Assembly (NCBI RefSeq): GCF_002090075.1
Contig: NZ_BBRI01000003.1
Location: forward strand, 1 to 64,000
Direction: 5' to 3'
Source of the DNA: Demequina sp. NBRC 110052
Lineage (GTDB): Bacteria; Actinomycetota; Actinomycetes; Actinomycetales; Demequinaceae
Length of the DNA stretch: 64,000 nucleotides
Part shown: one piece after another, positions 35,766-44,928 of the stretch
Position numbering within the stretch: the stretch's first letter is position 1
Layout of the letters: every line of letters starts with the position of its first letter
The notes under the pieces: generated by a model
Seen by the model: the letters and a program-made list of their open reading frames with translations, nothing else
Database searches by the model: none
Told to the model about the DNA's origin: nothing
Position numbers and translations under genes: made by a program

Positions 35766-36915
35766 GTGGACGCTCAGTGACGGAATCCGCGCCCGCGTGC
35801 ACCCCAGTGGACACTCATGTACCAGGGGCCGTGACCACACGTAGCCGCAGCACCAGCGACGCCATCGCCCGACACCACGAAGGCCGATCGACAATGTCGC
35901 GATAAGTGAAGCGGAGCGTCTGCACGCCGATTGTCGCGAGCATCACGTCGCGCTCCACGTCACTCTGACGGGCAGCCGGCGATGAGTGATGAGCCGCTCC
36001 ATCGACCTCGATGCAGGTACGTGTCGCCGGGTCGTACATGTCCAGTACGCACTTGCGGCCCTCGACCACCACGGTGTGCTGGCGCAACAGCCGCTCGAAC
36101 ATCCCTCCGAAGAACACGTGGTGCAACGCGACGCTCTCGAGGTAGCTGTGCGCTCCCGCAGTCACGTCGTCGACGAGACTCTGTATCTCGCGTCGACGCG
36201 CGACTCGCGGCAGAATGCGTAGAGCCTCGTCGAGTGCACGTGGTGTGACCTTCCTCCGTTGCACCGCCTCGTAGACCACGCCTTGCGCCTCACCGTCCGA
36301 GAGTTCCTCGAAGGAACGCACCAGAGCCACGGCGAGCGGCACGACCGCGTAGCCGCCTTGCGTGGTCGTCTCGACCTCGTGGCGCGAGCGCGTGACACGC
36401 ACCCACTCGGGCGGTCGCGGACGCCGCTCGGCGGTGACGAGGACGCGGATCTGGCGAGGCGCTCGCGTCAGCACGCCCCAGGCGAAGAGCGCGGCGCACC
36501 CGGTGAGAGCCGCCCCGTCTCCCAACCATTGCAGCACCGCGCCGGCGCGCGCAGTGAACGACTCCGCGTGCCACACGCCCACGTAGCAGTTCGGCAGGAG
36601 TCGCACCGCGTGCCCGCTCTCGATCGCAGTCCTTGCCGCACGGTGCGACGACAGCGCGACGAGCTCCTCGAAGGTGAAGCACTGGGGCGAGGCCGCGAGC
36701 AGCGCGGACATGGGTTTGCCGCTCGCAGGCATGGCTCGCAGGGGTCGCACGCGCCAAGTTCACCTCCGCGCTTGACCCCAGGCGCGCTCGAGGTCTGCGG
36801 CGGTGGACTGAACTCGAGCGGCACGAGGCTGGGGACGACGCTAGCGGGCAGCCTGATGGCACAGGATGGTCCACTGTGATGCAGTCGGAGCGGAAGAACG
36901 TCACTGAGCGTCCAC
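35766..36915. mobile_element. Putative DUF559 mobile unit with inverted terminal repeats
   Basis: The left end begins GTGGACGCTCAGTGACG (35766-35782) and the right end carries its exact reverse complement (36899-36915). Aligned inward, the ends stay about 70% alike for roughly 59 bases. Each end has a second copy of AGTGGAC at the same distance (AGTGGAC at 35806-35812; mirrored near 36869-36875). The unit contains only the DUF559 endonuclease gene. No target-site duplication is obvious. Confidence 0.5.
35815..36732 (-). CDS. DUF559-domain (Vsr-like) endonuclease protein
   Basis: This 305-aa protein has a C-terminal DUF559 domain, a PD-(D/E)XK/Vsr-like nuclease fold, with the motif CVLDMYDPATRTCIEVDGAA followed by H-H-S-S and RDVMLATIGVQTLRF. 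The N-terminal ~190 residues resemble the winged-helix/AbiEi-like regions often found in actinobacterial members. The start is uncertain (36750, 36732 or 36711); no strong ribosome-binding site is seen. The gene sits inside an inverted-repeat-bounded unit between valS and clpX. These proteins are expanded in actinobacterial genomes and their role is not settled. Confidence 0.75.
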   Translation of the reverse strand: MPASGKPMSALLAASPQCFTFEELVALSSHRAARTAIESGHAVRLLPNCYVGVWHAESFTARAGAVLQWLGDGAALTGCAALFAWGVLTRAPRQIRVLVTAERRPRPPEWVRVTRSRHEVETTTQGGYAVVPLAVALVRSFEELSDGEAQGVVYEAVQRRKVTPRALDEALRILPRVARRREIQSLVDDVTAGAHSYLESVALHHVFFGGMFERLLRQHTVVVEGRKCVLDMYDPATRTCIEVDGAAHHSSPAARQSDVERDVMLATIGVQTLRFTYRDIVDRPSWCRAMASLVLRLRVVTAPGT

Positions 36916-36920
36916 AACGC

Positions 36921-36991
36921 GGCGCGGTTCGCGTGGGGGGTCGCGGCGGCGCGGTTCGCGTGGGGGTCGCGGCGGCGGGGTGCGAGTGGGG
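36921..36991. repeat. Tandem 26-27 bp repeat
   Basis: Two near-identical units (36921-36947, 36948-36973) are followed by a degenerate partial third (36974-36991). They lie in the 384-bp gap between the DUF559 gene and clpX, just outside the right inverted repeat. The rest of that gap shows no gene. Confidence 0.75.
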
Positions 36992-37115
36992 CTTGGCGAC
37001 GGGACGCGGTGCAGGCACGGCCCCGCTGCGCGCGTGGGGGGCGCAACAGGGCGACCCAGCGGGGTGGGCATGGCGCACATGGGCCACGCGCGGCGGTGAG
37101 GCGTGAAGGCTGCGC

Positions 37116-38378
<1,263 letters not shown>

Positions 38379-38477
38379 GCGGTCTCCTTCCAACCGTGCC
38401 ATCGTTGTCCAGGTTACCGACGCCCTCTGACACGGGGGCGGCGGACGCGCCGCCATCGTGACCGTATCGATGCATAC

Positions 38478-38486
38478 GCCCGACGC
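38478..38486. repeat. Intergenic GCCCGACGC motif copy
   Basis: One copy in the clpP2-clpX gap, followed by GGCGG as in several other copies. Confidence 0.5.
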
Positions 38487-38555
38487 GGCGGACAGCTCGC
38501 CGCGCACGCTCAGGAGCGCTCGTCGCACCCGCGAAGGGCCTCCGGAGACGCCGAA

Positions 38556-38579
38556 GGGCCCGGCCAGACGGCCGGGCCC
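38556..38579 (-). terminator. clpP2 terminator hairpin
   Basis: A perfect 10-bp GC stem (38556-38565 with 38570-38579, loop AGAC) lies about 30 bp after the clpP2 stop. Confidence 0.7.
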
Positions 38580-38610
38580 CAGGCGCACGCGCCGAACCGC
38601 GAGGGGTGTC

Positions 38611-39327
38611 TTACTTGCTGCCGATGAGCGCCGCGTGCTTGCGCGACTCGAGGACCTCGTCCACGAGTCCGTACTCCTTGGCCTCGGCGGCCGAGAGGAA
38701 CGTGTCGCGCTCGATGTCCTCGCGGACCTTCTCCGGCGTCTGGCCCGAGTGCAGCGCGAGCGTCTGCTCGAGCCACTCGCGCATGCGCAGGATCTCCTCG
38801 GCGTAGATCTCGATGTCCGAGGCCTGCGCGCGGGAGCCGCCCTCGATGCGCGGCTGGTGGATCATGACGCGCGCGTTCGGGAGCGCGAGGCGCTTGCCTG
38901 GCTCTCCCGCGGCAAGCAGCACGGCGGCAGCCGAGGCGGCCTGGCCCAGGCACACCGTCTGCACCTCGGGCTTGATGTACTGCATGGTGTCGTAGATCGC
39001 GGTGAGCGCGGTCTGCGAGCCACCGGGGCTGTTGATGTAGATCTTAATGTCGCGCTCGGGGTCCTGGGACTCGAGCACGAGCAGCTGCGCCATCACGTCG
39101 TCCGCCGAGGCGTCGTCGATCTGCACGCCGAGGAACACGATGCGGTCCTCGAACAGCTTTGCGTACGGGTCCTGACGCTTGAAGCCGTAGGCGGTGCGCT
39201 CCTCGAACGACGGCAGGATGTAGCGCGACGAGGGGCCGGTCGGAGCCGCTCCCCCGAAGCCTGCGGCGCCGCCGAGCGAGCCTGCGGTGCGTGCGGCTGC
39301 CTGGATGGCCTGGTACTCGTTGCTCAC
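38611..39327 (-). CDS. clpP2: ClpP2 protease subunit
   Basis: This 238-aa serine protease subunit has the catalytic Ser in [11 protein letters not shown], His in [13 protein letters not shown] and Asp in [11 protein letters not shown]. It forms a mixed ClpP1P2 tetradecamer in actinobacteria and partners ClpX/ClpC. The GTG start overlaps the clpP1 stop (GTGA), with GGGAGG upstream. It carries a Gly/Ala-rich N-terminal extension of about 25 residues before [12 protein letters not shown], as is common for actinobacterial ClpP2 precursors. Confidence 0.96.
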   Translation of the reverse strand: MSNEYQAIQAAARTAGSLGGAAGFGGAAPTGPSSRYILPSFEERTAYGFKRQDPYAKLFEDRIVFLGVQIDDASADDVMAQLLVLESQDPERDIKIYINSPGGSQTALTAIYDTMQYIKPEVQTVCLGQAASAAAVLLAAGEPGKRLALPNARVMIHQPRIEGGSRAQASDIEIYAEEILRMREWLEQTLALHSGQTPEKVREDIERDTFLSAAEAKEYGLVDEVLESRKHAALIGSK

Positions 39328-39938
39328 GCCTTGCCTCCCTGGGACTTGTCGCCGGCTTCGGCCGCGTGCTTGATGACCTTGTCGACGAAGCCGTACTCCA
39401 GAGCCTCGTCGGCGGTGAACCAGCGGTCGCGGTCCGCGTCCTTGTTGATCTGCTCGAGCGTCTTGCCGGTCTGCTCCGCCGTCAGCGAGGCGAGCGTCTT
39501 CTTCATGTGCATGATCAGCTCCGCGTTGATGCGGATGTCCGTCGCGGTGCCGTAGATGCCGCCCGAGGGCTGATGCATCATGACGCGCGCATGCGGGGTC
39601 GCGAAGCGCTTGCCGGGGGCGCCGGACGAGAGCAGGAACTGCCCCATCGACGCCGCCATGCCCATGGCCACCGTCGCCACGTCGGGCTTGATGTACTGCA
39701 TGGTGTCGTAGATCGCCATGCCCGCGGTGATCGAGCCGCCGGGGCTGTTGATGTACAGGTAGATGTCCTTGTCCGGGTCCTCTGCCGCGAGCAGCATCAT
39801 CTGCGCGCAGATGGCGTTGGCGTTGTCGTCGCGCACCTCGTCGCCCAGCCAGATGATCCGCTCTCGCAGCAGGCGGTTGAAGATGGAGTCGTTGAGCGCC
39901 ATCCCCATGCCTTCGGAGCGTGCCGTGATCTCGTTCAC
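39324..39938 (-). CDS. clpP1: ClpP1 protease subunit
   Basis: This 204-aa subunit has catalytic Ser in [11 protein letters not shown], His in [11 protein letters not shown] and Asp in [11 protein letters not shown]. It starts at a GTG with GGAAGG upstream and is translationally coupled to clpP2 through a 4-base overlap. It is divergent from a small DUF4190-like gene. Confidence 0.96.
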   Translation of the reverse strand: MNEITARSEGMGMALNDSIFNRLLRERIIWLGDEVRDDNANAICAQMMLLAAEDPDKDIYLYINSPGGSITAGMAIYDTMQYIKPDVATVAMGMAASMGQFLLSSGAPGKRFATPHARVMMHQPSGGIYGTATDIRINAELIMHMKKTLASLTAEQTGKTLEQINKDADRDRWFTADEALEYGFVDKVIKHAAEAGDKSQGGKA

Positions 39939-40032
39939 GCCGGTCCTTCCTTCTCGGGTCCTGCGACAAACCTAACCGCGCGCATTGACGGTCCATGCCG
40001 AAAACTCGCCCTTTTCGCTACGGGGTGAACAC

Positions 40033-40041
40033 GCCCGACGC
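40033..40041. repeat. Intergenic GCCCGACGC motif copy
   Basis: One copy with the full context ACGCCCGACGCGGCGG, in the divergent clpP1 gap. Confidence 0.5.
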
Positions 40042-40093
40042 GGCGGCTAGGGTGGTCAGGGACGGCGCAGGGGGTGCCGGGTCAGGGTGAACC

Positions 40094-40429
40094 GTGGAGT
40101 TCGATGCAGTGAGGTTCGATCAGAACAAGCGCGGCCCGCTGGGGATGGGACCGTGGCAGGCGGGCGAACGCCCCGCCGAGGCCGGTCCCGTGCGCCGCGA
40201 TGCGAGCTGGATGAACCTGACCGCGTTCTGGCTCGCGCTCGGGTCGCTGCTGCTGCCCTACGTCTCGATCGTGGGTCACATTGCGGCCGTCGTCCTGGGG
40301 TTGCTCGGCACGCGCGCTGCGGCGCGGGGGAACGCGTCGCAGCGGTGGGCGGGCATCGCCGGCCTCGTGATCGCCGTGATCGGCATGGCGCTCTACGTCC
40401 CGGCGACGCTGTTCCTGCTGCGCACCTGA
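40094..40429 (+). CDS. DUF4190-like small membrane protein
   Basis: This 111-aa protein has a hydrophilic N-terminal ~40 residues and two membrane helices (about 43-68 and 83-108) separated by RAAARGNASQRWAGIAG, the pattern of DUF4190 proteins. The start is GTG at 40094, with AGGGTGA upstream. Function is unknown. It sits between tig and clpP1 on the opposite strand. Confidence 0.7.
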   Translation: MEFDAVRFDQNKRGPLGMGPWQAGERPAEAGPVRRDASWMNLTAFWLALGSLLLPYVSIVGHIAAVVLGLLGTRAAARGNASQRWAGIAGLVIAVIGMALYVPATLFLLRT

Positions 40430-40481
40430 CGGCACCACGGCGACGGGCAAGGATCGGCCCGGCATGGCGAGACTGATCGCT

Positions 40482-40490
40482 GCGTCGGGC
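40482..40490. repeat. Intergenic GCGTCGGGC motif copy
   Basis: One copy followed by AT, between the DUF4190-like stop and the shared terminator. Confidence 0.5.
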
Positions 40491-40509
40491 ATGTGCTCCG
40501 CACGAACGC

Positions 40510-40555
40510 CGAGGGCCCCGGTCCCTGCAGGCGAACCTGCGGGACCGGGGCCCTC
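40510..40555. terminator. Bidirectional terminator between DUF4190-like gene and tig
   Basis: A 16-bp perfect stem extended to 20 with one bulge (40510-40531 with 40535-40555, loop GAA) lies in the convergent gap. Confidence 0.85.
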
Positions 40556-40571
40556 GTGCGTGACGCGTGGA

Positions 40572-41939
40572 CTACTTGGCGTCGGACTCGCCGGCGGCCT
40601 CGGCGACCATCGCGGCGGCGGCCTCGGCGTTAATCTCCGAGTCGTCCTTGTTCTCGTCCTCGATCGAGCCGATCACCGGGGACAGGTCCACGGAGGCACC
40701 GGCGGTGTCGACGACGGTGGCGCGGCGCAGCGCGAACGCGGTGGCCTTGGAGCGTGCGACCTCGGCGACGATCGCGGGGATCTGACCGGCCTGCTCGACC
40801 TGCTGGATGAACTGGCCCGGGTCCATGCCGTACTGGCGCGACGCGTTGAGCAGGTAGTCGAGGAGCTCCTGCTGCTCGACCTGGATGTCCAGGTCGTCGG
40901 CGAGCTGGTCGAGCAGGATCTGCGTGCGCAGCGCCTTGTTCGCCTCCTCGGTGACCTCGGCGCGGTGCTCGTCGTCTTCGAGGCGGTTCTCGTTCTCGAG
41001 GTGCTGGTGCACCTCGGCCTCGACGACCTTCTGCGGAACGGAGAAGTCGCCGACGGCCTCGGTGAGCGCCTCGAGCAGCTTCTCGCGGGCCTCCATGGCC
41101 TGGTTGTTGGTCTTGATGCGCTTGGCCTGCTCGGTGAGGTCCTCGCGGAGCTCCTCGATCGTGTCGAACTCCGAGGCGAGCTGCGCGAAGTCGTCGTCGG
41201 CCTCGGGGAGCTCGCGCTCCTTGACGGCAGTGACCTTGACGGTGATGGTGGCGGTCTCTCCGGCGTGGTCGCCGGCGGCGAGCGGACCCTCGTAGGTGGT
41301 CTCCTCGTCGGCGGACAGGCCGGTGACGGCCTCGTCGAGGCCCTCGAGCATGTTGCCGGCGCCGATCTGGTACGACGTGCCCTGCACGGAGTCGACGTCG
41401 TTGCCGTCGACGACGGCGGAGAGGTCGAGCGTGACGAAGTCACCCTCGGCCGCGGGGCGGTCGACGGTCTTGAGCGAGCCGAAGCGCTCGCGCAGCGTGT
41501 CGAGGCGCTCGGCGACGTCCTCGTCCGAGACCTCGATGGGCTCGACGGTCACGGTGAGCGCGTCGGCCGCAGGCAGCTCGACGGTGGGGCGCACCTCGAC
41601 GGTGGCGGTGAACTCGAGTCCCTCGTCGCCCTCGACAGAGCCGGGGATCTTGGTGACCTCGACCTCAGGCTGGCCGAACGGGCGGATGCCCTGCTCCTGG
41701 ACGGCGTCCGAGTACCAGCCGGGCAGGCCCTCGTTGACCGCGTGCTCGATGACCGCGCCCTTGCCGACGCGCTGCTCGAGGATGCGCGGGGGCACCTTGC
41801 CCTTGCGGAAGCCGGGGATCTGCACCTGCTCGCCGATGTGCTCGTAGGCGTGGGCGAGGGCGGGCTTGAGGTCCTCCTCGGTGAGGGTGACCGTCAGCTT
41901 GACGGTGGTGTCGTCGATCTTCTCAAGGGCGCTGGTCAC
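40572..41939 (-). CDS. tig: Trigger factor
   Basis: This 455-aa ribosome-associated chaperone has the ribosome-binding tail loop IPGFRKGKVPP at residue 42, a central FKBP-type prolyl isomerase domain (about 155-240) and the helical C-terminal domain. The acidic, Ala-rich tail is typical of actinobacteria. It starts at GTG with AGGAG 8 nt upstream. It often clusters with clpP-clpX, as here, where it lies upstream with one small gene between. Confidence 0.96.
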   Translation of the reverse strand: MTSALEKIDDTTVKLTVTLTEEDLKPALAHAYEHIGEQVQIPGFRKGKVPPRILEQRVGKGAVIEHAVNEGLPGWYSDAVQEQGIRPFGQPEVEVTKIPGSVEGDEGLEFTATVEVRPTVELPAADALTVTVEPIEVSDEDVAERLDTLRERFGSLKTVDRPAAEGDFVTLDLSAVVDGNDVDSVQGTSYQIGAGNMLEGLDEAVTGLSADEETTYEGPLAAGDHAGETATITVKVTAVKERELPEADDDFAQLASEFDTIEELREDLTEQAKRIKTNNQAMEAREKLLEALTEAVGDFSVPQKVVEAEVHQHLENENRLEDDEHRAEVTEEANKALRTQILLDQLADDLDIQVEQQELLDYLLNASRQYGMDPGQFIQQVEQAGQIPAIVAEVARSKATAFALRRATVVDTAGASVDLSPVIGSIEDENKDDSEINAEAAAAMVAEAAGESDAK

Positions 41940-41985
41940 TGAAAAACTCCTGGGTGGCTGGGATGTGGCCCGGGTACCGGGGCGG

Positions 41986-41999
41986 GCCCGTATACGGGC
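41986..41999. repeat. Palindrome in the tig leader
   Basis: GCCCGTATACGGGC is a perfect 14-bp palindrome between the tig promoter and start codon. It may fold in the mRNA leader or be an operator. Confidence 0.5.
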
Positions 42000-42010
42000 A
42001 ACCCGCCAAT

Positions 42011-42038
42011 CCTATAAGGGATGTGCTCGCGACCCCAA
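42011..42038 (-). promoter_or_regulatory. tig promoter
   Basis: On the minus strand TTGGGG (42033-42038) and TATAGG (42011-42016) are 16 bp apart, giving a leader of about 65 nt. Confidence 0.45.
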
Positions 42039-42048
42039 TCGGGAGCGC

Positions 42049-42642
42049 TCAGGCCTCGGCGTACTTGGCTTCGAGACGCTCCTTCGTGGCGGCCCGCCAC
42101 ACCTTGAGACCCGCGTCGGCGTTGAGCGCGGCGATGCCGACGCCGACGATGATGTCCGGCCAGCCCGAGACCCACGCGAGCGCCACCATGCCCGTGCCGA
42201 GGATCGCCACATTCGCGAGCGCGTCGTTGCGCGCGGACAGCCACGCGGCGCGCGCGAGCGAGCCCGCGTGGTGGCGGTGGCGCGACAAGATCGCGGCCGC
42301 GGTGAGGTTCGCGGCGAGCGCGCCGAGAGCCGTGACCGTCAGCGGGATCGTCTCTGGACGCGTGGGGTCGAGGATCTTGAGGATCGCGGTGATGAGGGTC
42401 GCGGCGGCGGGCACGAGGATGACGATCGCGAGCGCATGCCCGACGCGGGCGCGCCGGTGCAGCGGCCACGCGGCGGCGAAGAAGATGAGCAGGTTGAGCA
42501 CGCCGTCCTCGAGGAAGTCGATCGAGTCGGCGACGAGCGCGACGGAACCGATGAGGCGCGACACCGTGAACTCAACGATCGCGTACGCCAGGTTGATGAG
42601 CGCGACCGCGAGCACGGCGCGGCGGAGCGCGGTGGGGGCCAT
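42049..42642 (-). CDS. Cation-efflux (CDF)-like transporter
   Basis: This 197-aa protein looks like the membrane domain of a cation diffusion facilitator. Metal-site-like motifs are VADSIDFLEDGVLN in helix 2 and LSARNDALANVAIL in helix 5, and there are five or six helices. It lacks the usual cytoplasmic C-terminal domain, which short actinobacterial members also lack. ATG at 42642 follows GGGG closely. The long frame upstream is antisense to DUF1304. Metal specificity is unknown. Confidence 0.75.
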   Translation of the reverse strand: MAPTALRRAVLAVALINLAYAIVEFTVSRLIGSVALVADSIDFLEDGVLNLLIFFAAAWPLHRRARVGHALAIVILVPAAATLITAILKILDPTRPETIPLTVTALGALAANLTAAAILSRHRHHAGSLARAAWLSARNDALANVAILGTGMVALAWVSGWPDIIVGVGIAALNADAGLKVWRAATKERLEAKYAEA

Positions 42643-42696
42643 GCCCCTATCGTGGCAGTCAGCGGCGCCGTCAGGGCGCCCCGACAAGGAGTCCTG

Positions 42697-43086
42697 ATGA
42701 CCGTCTTCGCCCTGGTCGCCGCAAGCCTCGCGGCGCTCGTGCACGTGTACATCTTCTGGCTCGAGTCGGTCGCGTGGGACACGCCGCGAGCCCGCGCCAC
42801 GTTCGGCGTGCACTCCGAGGAGCAGGCGGATCACACGCGAGCGCTCGCGTACAACCAGGGCTTCTACAACCTGTTCCTCGCCGTGGTGACCATCGTGGGA
42901 GTGGTGCTCATCGCGTCGGGCATGTCCGACGCGGGGGCGGCCCTGGTCTTCGCCGGCGCCGGTTCGATGCTCGCCGCTGCCGTCGTACTCGTGACCAAGT
43001 CGCGTGCGTTCGCGCGGCCCGCGGCCCTGCAGGGCACGCTGCCACTGGTCGCAGTGCTCGCGTTGGCGGCTTCGCTGCTCCTCTAG
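42697..43086 (+). CDS. DUF1304 membrane protein
   Basis: This 129-aa protein has four membrane helices and matches DUF1304, with the signature HVYIFWLESVAWD near the N-terminus and YNQGFYNLFLA in helix 2. AAGGAGTCCTG precedes the ATG. It is divergent from the CDF-like gene and 125 bp upstream of an FGGY kinase. Function is unknown. Confidence 0.85.
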   Translation: MTVFALVAASLAALVHVYIFWLESVAWDTPRARATFGVHSEEQADHTRALAYNQGFYNLFLAVVTIVGVVLIASGMSDAGAALVFAGAGSMLAAAVVLVTKSRAFARPAALQGTLPLVAVLALAASLLL

Positions 43087-43117
43087 CGGTGGGCTGCGTC
43101 TGGGACCTGTGGGTCGC

Positions 43118-43126
43118 GCCCGACGC
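43118..43126. repeat. Intergenic GCCCGACGC motif copy
   Basis: One copy, about 31 bp after the DUF1304 stop and before the FGGY-kinase promoter region (TAGAGT at 43138-43143). Confidence 0.5.
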
Positions 43127-43210
43127 GTCGCGCGCCGTAGAGTGATTGTCGAACGTTCACATCGGGCGTCCGCATCGCGGCGGGCGACGAGACAAGGGAG
43201 TTGAGAACCG

Positions 43211-44812
43211 ATGGCGGAGCACACCACCGACGCGGCTGCGGCGATCGCAGCCGGCACCACCTCGCTCGGCATCGAGCTGGGGTCCACGAACATCAAGGCC
43301 GTGCTGATCGGACCGGATCATGCGGTGCTCGCGACCGGGTCGCACGCGTGGGAGAACCAGTTCGTGGACCGTCTGTGGACGTACTCCGAGGAGGCGATCT
43401 GGGAGGGCGTGCGCGGCGCCGTCGCGGCGCTGCTGAAGAACGTGGAGGCCACCTACGGCGCGCCGCTGCCGGGCGTGGGGGCGCTCGGGTTCTCGGCGAT
43501 GATGCACGGCTACCTCCCGTTCGACGCGGACGACCAGCTGCTCGTGCCGTTCCGCACGTGGCGCAACACCAACACCGGGCCGGCCGCGGCGGAGCTGACC
43601 GAGCATCTGGGCTTCAACTTCCCGCTGCGCTGGTCCGCCTCGCACCTGTACCAGGCGCTCATGGACGACGAGCCGCACGTCGCGGACCTCGCGTTCTTCA
43701 CGACGCTGGCCGGCTACGTGCACTGGAAGCTCACCGGCCGCAAGGTGCTGGGGGTCGGCGATGCCTCTGGCATGTTCCCCATCGACCCCGCGACGCACGA
43801 CTACGACGCCCCGATGCTGGCGCGCTTCGACGAGCTGGTCGCGGCGCGCAGGCCTGGCCTCGCAGCGTCGGCCCTGCTGCCGCAGGTGCTCGTCGCAGGC
43901 GAGGACGCGGGCGCGCTGACCGCCGAGGGCGCCGCACTGCTCGATCCGACCGGCGCGATCAAGGCCGGCACTCCCCTGTGCGCGCCGGAGGGCGACGCGG
44001 GCACCGGAATGGTCGCGACCAACGCCGTCGCGCCCCGCACGGGCAACATCTCCGCTGGCACCTCGATCTTCGCGATGGTCGTGCTCGAGCAGCCGCTCGA
44101 GTCGGTGCACGAGGAGCTGGACATCGTCACCACTCCCGGCGGCGACCTGGTCGCGATGGTGCACTGCAACAACGGCGCGAGCGAGCTGGGCACCTGGGCG
44201 AACGTGTTCGGAGAGTTCGCGAGCGCGATGGGCTTCGAGGGCGGCTCGGACGCCGTGTTCGGCACGCTGTTCTCCGCTGCGCTCGAGGGAGACGCGGACG
44301 GCGGTGGACTGCTCGCCTACAACTACCTGTCCGGTGAGCCGATCACCGGCCTCGAGGAGGGCCGCCCTCTGTTCGTGCGCACGCCCGGCAGCCGCCTCAC
44401 GCTCGCCAACTTCATGCGCACCCAGCTGTACGGCGCCTTCGGCACCCTGAGCCTGGGCATGCGTGTGCTGCACGACGAGGGTGTGAAGCTCGACTCGATG
44501 TTCGCGCACGGTGGCATGTTCCGCACCGCGGGCGTGGCGCAGCGCCTGCTCGCGGCGGCGATCGACGCCCCCGTGACCGTGGGAGACACGGCCAGCGAGG
44601 GCGGGCCGTGGGGCATGGCGGTGCTCGCCGAGTACCTGCGCAAGGGCGCCGAGGGATCACTCGGCGACTACCTGTCGCAGTCGGTGTTCGCCGACGCGGA
44701 CGTGCAGGTCGCCGACCCCGTGCCCGACGACGTGGCCGGGTATGCGGCCTGGCTCGCCCAGTACCGCGCCGGGCTCGCGATCGAGCGTGCGGCGACGGAG
44801 GCGATCAGCTAG
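43211..44812 (+). CDS. FGGY-family carbohydrate kinase
   Basis: This 533-aa sugar kinase has the N-terminal phosphate loop SLGIELGSTNIKAVLIG, mid-protein TTLAGYVHWKLTGRKVLGVGD, and the C-terminal nucleotide-site region SMFAHGGMFRTAGVAQRLL. It belongs to the xylulokinase/ribulokinase-like part of the FGGY family; the sugar cannot be assigned because no isomerase, epimerase or transporter for a pentose adjoins it. AAGGGAG precedes the ATG. It stands alone between DUF1304 and an anion transporter. Confidence 0.85.
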   Translation: MAEHTTDAAAAIAAGTTSLGIELGSTNIKAVLIGPDHAVLATGSHAWENQFVDRLWTYSEEAIWEGVRGAVAALLKNVEATYGAPLPGVGALGFSAMMHGYLPFDADDQLLVPFRTWRNTNTGPAAAELTEHLGFNFPLRWSASHLYQALMDDEPHVADLAFFTTLAGYVHWKLTGRKVLGVGDASGMFPIDPATHDYDAPMLARFDELVAARRPGLAASALLPQVLVAGEDAGALTAEGAALLDPTGAIKAGTPLCAPEGDAGTGMVATNAVAPRTGNISAGTSIFAMVVLEQPLESVHEELDIVTTPGGDLVAMVHCNNGASELGTWANVFGEFASAMGFEGGSDAVFGTLFSAALEGDADGGGLLAYNYLSGEPITGLEEGRPLFVRTPGSRLTLANFMRTQLYGAFGTLSLGMRVLHDEGVKLDSMFAHGGMFRTAGVAQRLLAAAIDAPVTVGDTASEGGPWGMAVLAEYLRKGAEGSLGDYLSQSVFADADVQVADPVPDDVAGYAAWLAQYRAGLAIERAATEAIS

Positions 44813-44928
44813 CCGTCGCGTCGGACGGGCGGCCCGAAGCGCCCCGCAACCGGGACCGACGCCCCTGATCAGCCGCCGCTTCGTCGGCTAGACCTGGAGT
44901 CAGGACCGACGACGGGGACGGTGACGCG

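Noticed and set aside
36921..36991. CRISPR-like repeats
   Set aside because: The units are directly adjacent with no spacers and only two and a half copies; no cas gene is present.
42643..43296. Upstream extension of the CDF-like gene
   Set aside because: It is antisense to DUF1304 and of biased composition; the family start is at 42642.
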